Of a stretch of 17,652 bases of DNA, positions 14,106-17,652 are shown piece by piece (the stretch's first letter is position 1; every line of letters begins with the position of its first letter). The DNA is from Oscillospiraceae bacterium (GTDB lineage: Bacteria; Bacillota; Clostridia; Oscillospirales; Acutalibacteraceae): the NCBI GenBank assembly GCA_022508865.1, contig JAFLUK010000016.1:1-17652 (forward strand), written 5' to 3'. The notes below the pieces were generated by a model, which saw only the letters and a list, made by a program, of their open reading frames with translations, did no database searches and had not been told where the DNA came from. Made by a program: the position numbers and the translations under genes.

Positions 14106-16298
14106 TTATCTTCTGCCGTTGTGGCGGTTGTTTCTTGGACGTCTTGGCTTTTCGTCAAGGTCATTCTCAGGTGTTAAACCGTCAACCTCAATCAGCACTG
14201 CACGTCTTGAAAGGTTAAGTCTGCCCTTATCGTCAATTTCTTCAACCTTAACTCTGATAACATCACCAACGTTAACAACATCAGTTACGTTTTCTGTTCT
14301 CTTAACGTCCAGCTTGCTGATGTGGCAAAGACCTTCCATACCCGGCGCAATCTCAATAAATGCGCCAAAGTCCATAATTCTTGTAACCTTACCAACATAG
14401 ATGGCTCCGATTTCAGGACCGTTTGCAATCATTTCAATAATGAATACAGCCTTCTGACATTTTTCTGTATCAAGACCTGCAACAAATACATTTGCATTTT
14501 CGCCGTCCTCTTCAACGTCAACCTTAACTTCACATTCAGCCTGAATTTCCTTGATTACCTTACCGCTTTTACCGATAACCTCTGCAATTTTGTCAGCAGG
14601 AATCTGGGTTGTAAACATCTTTGGAGCATAAGGGCTAAGCTCTTCTCTTGGCTGGGCAATAGCTTTGAGCATAACTTCGTCAAGAATATAATTTCTTGCT
14701 TCGTGAGTTTTTTCCAGAGCTTCCTTAACCATCTCGGGAAGAAGACCGGAAATCTTAAGGTCCATCTGAATAGCTGTAATGCCATCCTTTGTACCTGCAA
14801 CCTTAAAGTCCATATCACCGAAGAAGTCTTCAACACCCTGAATGTCAACCATTGTCATCCAACGTTCACCCTCTGTGATAAGACCGCAGGAAATACCTGC
14901 AACAGGAGCTTTGATTGGAACACCGGCGTCCATAAGAGCAAGTGTTGAGCCGCAGATTGAGCCTTGTGAGGTTGAGCCGTTGGAAGAGAGAATTTCTGAC
15001 ACAAGTCTGATTGTGTATGGGAATTCATCAACTGACGGAATAACAGGCTTAAGAGCTCTTTCAGCCAGAGCGCCGTGACCTATTTCACGTCTGCCGGGGC
15101 CCCTGCTTGGCTTTGTTTCGCCAACAGAGTAGCTTGGGAAGTTGTAGTGGTGAATATATCTCTTTGATTCTTCTTCATCAATACCGTCAAGGTACTGCAT
15201 TTCGGAAGCCGAACCCAGTGTTGCAATTGTAAGAACCTGAGTTTGTCCTCTTGTAAACATACCTGAACCGTGAACTCTTGGAATAACAGAAACTTCGGAA
15301 GCAAGAGGTCTGATATCGTTCATACCTCTGCCGTCAACTCTCTTCTGTTCGTCAAGCAGCCATCTTCTAACGATAGTCTTCTGTGTTTTGTACATACATT
15401 CGTCAATCTTTGCTTCCTGTTCAGGATAGATTTCATCAAATTTTGCATGAACAGCGTCGTAGATTGGAAGAAGTCTTTCATCACGAACGTTCTTGTCGTC
15501 TGTGTCCATAGCTGCCTTAACGTCAGCTTCTGCAAAGTTGTAGATTGCTTCAAACATTTCGTGGTCAGGGTCGTTTGATGGGTAAGAGAACTTTTCCTTA
15601 CCGATTTCAGCCTGAATACCTTTGATAAACTCAATAATTGGCTGGTTAGCCTCATGACCTGCCATAATAGCTTTGTACATTGTTTCGTCGTCAACACAGT
15701 TTGCCCCTGCTTCAATCATAGCAATTCTTTCTGATGTTGAAGCAACTGTTGTTGCCATATCGGAAACTGCTCTCTGCTCAAGGGTTGGGTTGATTACGAT
15801 TTCTCCGTCAACAAGACCGACAGAGCAAGAAGATACAGGTCCGTTCCATGGTACATCAGAAATTGAGATTGCAATTGATGTACCAATCATTGCTGCAACT
15901 TCAGGTGAGCAATCGGGATCAACAGACATTACTGTACATACAATAGAGCAGTCGTTTCTCATATCCTTTGGGAAAAGAGGACGGATAGGTCTGTCAATTA
16001 CTCTTGAAGTAAGAATAGCCTTTTCGCTGGGTCTGCCTTCTCTTTTCAGGTATGAGCCTGGGATTTTGCCTACTGAATACATTTTTTCTTCGTAGTCAAC
16101 AGAAAGAGGGAAGAAGTCTACACCCTCTCTTGGCTTTTCTGATGCTGTGCAAGCAACGTGCACAACTGTCTCGCCGTATCTTACAAGGCAAGCACCGTTG
16201 GCAAGCTGTGTCATTTTGCCTGTTTCAACCACAAGTGGTCTGCCGGCAAATTCTGTTTCGAATGTTCTGAACTTGTCAAATACCATTGCTTTGTTCAT
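14106..16298 (-). CDS. pnp: Polyribonucleotide nucleotidyltransferase (PNPase)
   Basis: PNPase degrades RNA 3' to 5' by phosphorolysis, releasing nucleoside diphosphates; it works as a trimer in mRNA turnover. The 730-residue product has the full domain set. There are two RNase PH-like domains: the first near 10-230, with FPLSVDYEEKMYSVGKIPGS, and the second near 310-545, with RVDGRGMNDIRPL, GRREIGHGALAERAL and DIQGVEDFFGDMDFKVAGT. A helical linker lies between them. A KH domain follows (IPADKIAEVIGKSGKVIKEI, with the GKSG loop), then an S1 domain (GKVTRIMDFGAFIEIAPGME). The tail is basic (RRPRNNRHNGRR), which may add RNA binding. Start 16298 is chosen because AGGAGG lies 6 bases upstream; an upstream in-frame ATG would extend into the leader. 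It follows rpsO, as in many bacteria, across a 255-base structured gap. Confidence 0.97.
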   Translation of the reverse strand: MNKAMVFDKFRTFETEFAGRPLVVETGKMTQLANGACLVRYGETVVHVACTASEKPREGVDFFPLSVDYEEKMYSVGKIPGSYLKREGRPSEKAILTSRVIDRPIRPLFPKDMRNDCSIVCTVMSVDPDCSPEVAAMIGTSIAISISDVPWNGPVSSCSVGLVDGEIVINPTLEQRAVSDMATTVASTSERIAMIEAGANCVDDETMYKAIMAGHEANQPIIEFIKGIQAEIGKEKFSYPSNDPDHEMFEAIYNFAEADVKAAMDTDDKNVRDERLLPIYDAVHAKFDEIYPEQEAKIDECMYKTQKTIVRRWLLDEQKRVDGRGMNDIRPLASEVSVIPRVHGSGMFTRGQTQVLTIATLGSASEMQYLDGIDEEESKRYIHHYNFPSYSVGETKPSRGPGRREIGHGALAERALKPVIPSVDEFPYTIRLVSEILSSNGSTSQGSICGSTLALMDAGVPIKAPVAGISCGLITEGERWMTMVDIQGVEDFFGDMDFKVAGTKDGITAIQMDLKISGLLPEMVKEALEKTHEARNYILDEVMLKAIAQPREELSPYAPKMFTTQIPADKIAEVIGKSGKVIKEIQAECEVKVDVEEDGENANVFVAGLDTEKCQKAVFIIEMIANGPEIGAIYVGKVTRIMDFGAFIEIAPGMEGLCHISKLDVKRTENVTDVVNVGDVIRVKVEEIDDKGRLNLSRRAVLIEVDGLTPENDLDEKPRRPRNNRHNGRR

Positions 16299-16330
16299 AA
16301 TTTTCCTCCTGTATAAATTAAAATATATTT

Positions 16331-16480
16331 TTACAGGATTTTCGGTTTTAGCAATAAAACCAACATAAAGCAAGAAAGCAATATGCTCGTTTTACCGCTA
16401 AAAACTCAAGTAAGGTCTGAAAAATTGCAAACAGGTTTTAGCTTTTTTATCAGAAATTACTTAAAAGGAAAATCCTGTAA
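16331..16480 (-). promoter_or_regulatory. Structured pnp leader with 13-bp long-range inverted repeat
   Basis: TTACAGGATTTTC at 16331-16343 and GAAAATCCTGTAA at 16468-16480 are exact reverse complements, 124 bases apart. They can close a long stem a little upstream of the pnp ribosome binding site. Inside are a 7-bp hairpin (GGTTTTA-GCAA-TAAAACC, 16344-16361) and a GCTAAAA at 16397-16403. The latter can pair with either of two TTTTAGC copies (16346-16352 or 16436-16442). In E. coli the pnp leader is cut by RNase III within a stem and PNPase represses itself; a similar role here is inference. Confidence 0.5.
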
Positions 16481-16507
16481 TTAGTTAGTTAATGATACTT
16501 ATAATAC

Positions 16508-16550
16508 GCAAAATCAGGGCGAAGGTTGTACTTCGCCCTAAATTTTTTGC
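16508..16550 (-). terminator. Hairpin downstream of rpsO (terminator or attenuator)
   Basis: AGGGCGAAG (16516-16524) pairs with CTTCGCCCT (16531-16539) around GTTGTA, with an outer GCAAAA/TTTTGC pair. On the minus strand the 3' side is GATTTTGC, a short T-run. Termination may therefore be partial, letting rpsO transcripts continue into pnp. Confidence 0.7.
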
Positions 16551-16553
16551 TTA

Positions 16554-16817
16554 TTACTTACGAATACCAAGTCTCTTAATGATTGAACGATATCTTTCAA
16601 TGTCAACCTTTGTAAGATACTGGAGCAGGCTTTTTCTCTGACCAATCATCTTGTAAAGACCACGTCTTGAATGATGATCCTTTGGATGCTGCTGAAGATG
16701 AGCAGTAAGGTCTCTGATTCTCTTTGTAAGAAGAGCAATCTGTACTTCAGGAGAACCTGTGTCACCCTCGTGAGTAGCATATTCCTGCATTATAGCTGTC
16801 TTTTCTTCTTTTAACAT
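16554..16817 (-). CDS. rpsO: Ribosomal protein S15
   Basis: S15 is a primary 16S rRNA-binding protein of the small ribosomal subunit; it contacts the h20-h22 junction and helps nucleate platform assembly. The 87-residue product matches the usual 88-89. It contains EGDTGSPEVQIALLTKRI at 17-34, DLTAHLQQHPKDHHSRRGL at 36-54 with the LxxHLxxHxxDHHSRRGL signature, and RYRSIIKRLGIRK at the C-terminus. The ATG at 16817 is chosen because it gives the family's normal N-terminus (MLKEEKTAIMQEY) and has AAAGGTGA 6-13 bases upstream. Frame-open ATGs farther up fall in the leader. It has a strong promoter and a candidate autoregulatory leader, and is followed by pnp. Confidence 0.97.
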   Translation of the reverse strand: MLKEEKTAIMQEYATHEGDTGSPEVQIALLTKRIRDLTAHLQQHPKDHHSRRGLYKMIGQRKSLLQYLTKVDIERYRSIIKRLGIRK

Positions 16818-16851
16818 TAGTTTCACCTTTCTTTCATATATATTTGCCATT

Positions 16852-16907
16852 TTCACAGGTTAAGGAAAAAGGTGTTCCGCAAAGCGGCATACTCCAAAAT
16901 CCGTGAA
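16852..16907 (-). promoter_or_regulatory. Candidate S15-binding autoregulatory leader of rpsO
   Basis: On the minus-strand RNA, UUCACGG (complement of 16901-16907) pairs with CUGUGAA (complement of 16852-16858). This 7-bp stem has a G-U next to a G-C. It encloses a hairpin GGAGU..GCCGC-UUU-GCGG-AACACC (16871-16895). S15 is known to recognise a G-U/G-C element beside a helical junction, both in 16S rRNA and in rpsO leaders of other bacteria. The fold lies about 30 bases before the ribosome binding site. Autoregulation is inferred. Confidence 0.55.
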
Positions 16908-16925
16908 TGTGGCTCAGACCAACAC

Positions 16926-16954
16926 ATTATATCACAATAAAAGCAGTTTGTAAA
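16926..16954 (-). promoter_or_regulatory. Strong rpsO promoter
   Basis: On the minus strand, TTTACA (16949-16954) and a perfect TATAAT (16926-16931) are 17 bases apart, and TGA before the -10 makes it extended. The start near 16919 gives a leader of about 100 bases. The -35 lies 16 bases beyond the stop of the XRE regulator gene. Confidence 0.88.
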
Positions 16955-16970
16955 TGACTATTGCAAAAAA

Positions 16971-17324
16971 TTATAACAATTTTTTCAGAATTTCGTTGCG
17001 TTCCTCATCTCCCATAGCTCTCATATTAATAAGGCATTGCTGTTCAATTTTTGAAAGATTGTATATTGCTTCCTTTGCATTTGCCTTTGTGGCTATATCT
17101 TCCAAAGTTTCTTCACTAAGGGTTGGGAGTAAATCTTCATAAGTTATGCCGAATATTTTAACCAGTTTAAACAGAGTTTCAATTGAAGGTTCTGTTTTAC
17201 CTGTTTCGTAGTAGGTGTAGGTTGTTCTGTTTATACTCAGTGCATCTGCAATTTGTTGCTGTGTAAGTAAAGAATTAATGCGAAATTGTTTCAGCTTCGC
17301 TCCCAACTCGGAATAAGTAGCCAT
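16971..17324 (-). CDS. XRE-family (Cro/C1-type HTH) transcriptional regulator
   Basis: This 117-residue DNA-binding protein has an N-terminal Cro/C1 helix-turn-helix, about residues 7-65. It reads LGAKLKQFRINSLLTQQQIA at 7-26, ALSINRTTYTYYETGKTEPS at 28-47 and LFKLVKIFGITYEDLL at 51-66. The recognition helix is around INRTTYTYYE. The remaining 50 residues (SEETLEDIATK to EEERNEILKKLL-like end) are helical and charged, probably a dimerisation tail without a ligand domain. AAAGGAA stands 8 bases before the ATG. A promoter at 17391-17419 and a palindrome over its predicted start site suggest that it represses itself. Neighbours are rpsO and a tRNA gene, so there is no obvious target pathway. It could be a remnant of a mobile element, but no toxin or phage gene accompanies it. 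Confidence 0.88.
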   Translation of the reverse strand: MATYSELGAKLKQFRINSLLTQQQIADALSINRTTYTYYETGKTEPSIETLFKLVKIFGITYEDLLPTLSEETLEDIATKANAKEAIYNLSKIEQQCLINMRAMGDEERNEILKKLL

Positions 17325-17375
17325 AATATCATTCCTTTCCTTTTTTAATAAGTAAATACAACTAATGTAAAAAAA

Positions 17376-17386
17376 TTGTACTACAA
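17376..17386. promoter_or_regulatory. Palindrome TTGTA-C-TACAA, candidate XRE operator
   Basis: A perfect 5-bp inverted repeat around one base overlaps the predicted transcription start (about 17384) of the XRE gene, 52 bases upstream of its ATG. The size and site fit an operator for a small Cro/C1-like dimer. Confidence 0.45.
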
Positions 17387-17390
17387 TATG

Positions 17391-17419
17391 ATTATATATT
17401 GAATAAGCCCAAATGTCTT
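17391..17419 (-). promoter_or_regulatory. Candidate promoter of the XRE regulator
   Basis: On the minus strand, AAGACA (17414-17419) and a perfect TATAAT (17391-17396) are separated by 17 bases. The leader is about 60 bases. Confidence 0.6.
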
Positions 17420-17557
17420 AAAACTGTGAAAAATAATCACAAAAAATTATTGTAATTTTTATTATATGGTTTTAACAGAAAAATAATCGGTGATTATACA
17501 GCAAAATAAAAAAATTTATAAAAAAATATAAAAAGGCTGTGAAAAATAAGAAAAATG

Positions 17558-17566
17558 TGTTACAAT
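17558..17566 (+). promoter_or_regulatory. Extended -10 of the tRNA-Thr promoter
   Basis: TGT-TACAAT (17558-17566) is an extended -10 with no good -35. It is followed by a small hairpin AAGGC-GACT-GCCTT (17571-17584) before the tRNA begins. Confidence 0.5.
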
Positions 17567-17598
17567 ACTTAAGGCGACTGCCTTTGGAAAATACAAAT

Positions 17599-17652
17599 GC
17601 TGGTGTAGCTCAGTTGGTAGAGCATCTCACTCGTAATGAGAAGGTCACGTGT
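17599..17652 (+). tRNA. tRNA-Thr, anticodon CGU (5' part, cut by window end)
   Basis: The standard cloverleaf order is visible. The acceptor strand is GCTGGTG, then TA and the D-stem GCTC/GAGC around AGTTGGTA. The anticodon stem TCTCA/TGAGA holds the loop CTCGTAA with anticodon CGT at 17632-17634, which reads ACG codons. A variable loop AGGTC and the first T-stem strand ACGTG follow before the edge. The 3' half, including the acceptor partner, is outside the window. No gene for another tRNA is visible upstream. Confidence 0.93.

Noticed and set aside
14322..14948. Open frame of 208 codons opposite pnp
   Set aside because: It is antisense to a certain gene, with Asn- and Cys-rich composition typical of reverse-frame translation.
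17425..17441. TGTGA-N7-TCACA resembling a CRP site
   Set aside because: CRP sites need a 6-base spacer, and Clostridia generally lack cAMP-CRP control; likely chance in AT-rich DNA.

Overview
This 17.65 kb window is AT-rich, densely coded bacterial chromosome. It most likely comes from a spore-forming Clostridia member of the Bacillota, in or near the Ruminococcaceae/Oscillospiraceae. The reasons are a SpoVAD fragment, a MecA-type adaptor, DHHW-family surface proteins, AGGAGG-type ribosome binding sites and TTGACA/TATAAT promoters. No insertion sequence, prophage, CRISPR array or rRNA was found. Taxonomy is inferred from gene content only.

Left part (1-6630). A truncated 3' remnant of spoVAD is followed by a terminator and about 420 bp of AT-rich DNA holding three tandem DnaA-box-like 9-mers. 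Next come two small genes: an unknown 87-aa protein and a DUF6512-type membrane protein. A plus-strand operon follows: rlmB (23S rRNA methyltransferase), a 928-aa protein, and rpe (ribulose-phosphate epimerase). The 928-aa protein is the most unusual object here. It has the fold and eight-helix layout of a P1B metal-transport ATPase, but every catalytic signature is degraded, and a roughly 375-residue acidic cytosolic extension precedes the first helix. rpe overlaps tail-to-tail with a minus-strand mecA-like adaptor gene. The mecA-like gene is divergent from a GH13 glucosidase gene, across a regulatory region carrying a 10-bp inverted repeat.

Middle part (6631-14105). The GH13 gene and trpS converge on a shared bidirectional terminator. 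trpS lies downstream of a PLP aminotransferase in one minus-strand operon, which has a short leader and no T-box. Divergent from it is an operon for a membrane-anchored DHHW protein and a Nudix hydrolase with a degenerate N-terminal domain. A second DHHW protein converges on that operon, so two DHHW paralogues flank the Nudix gene with no MBOAT acyltransferase in view.

Right part (14106-17652). pnp and rpsO form the classic RNA-decay/ribosome pair on the minus strand. Both have structured leaders: a candidate S15-binding fold with a G-U/G-C element before rpsO, and a 13-bp long-range inverted repeat with mutually exclusive short stems before pnp. Next is a small XRE regulator with a palindrome over its own predicted start site. 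Last is the 5' part of tRNA-Thr(CGU), cut by the window edge.
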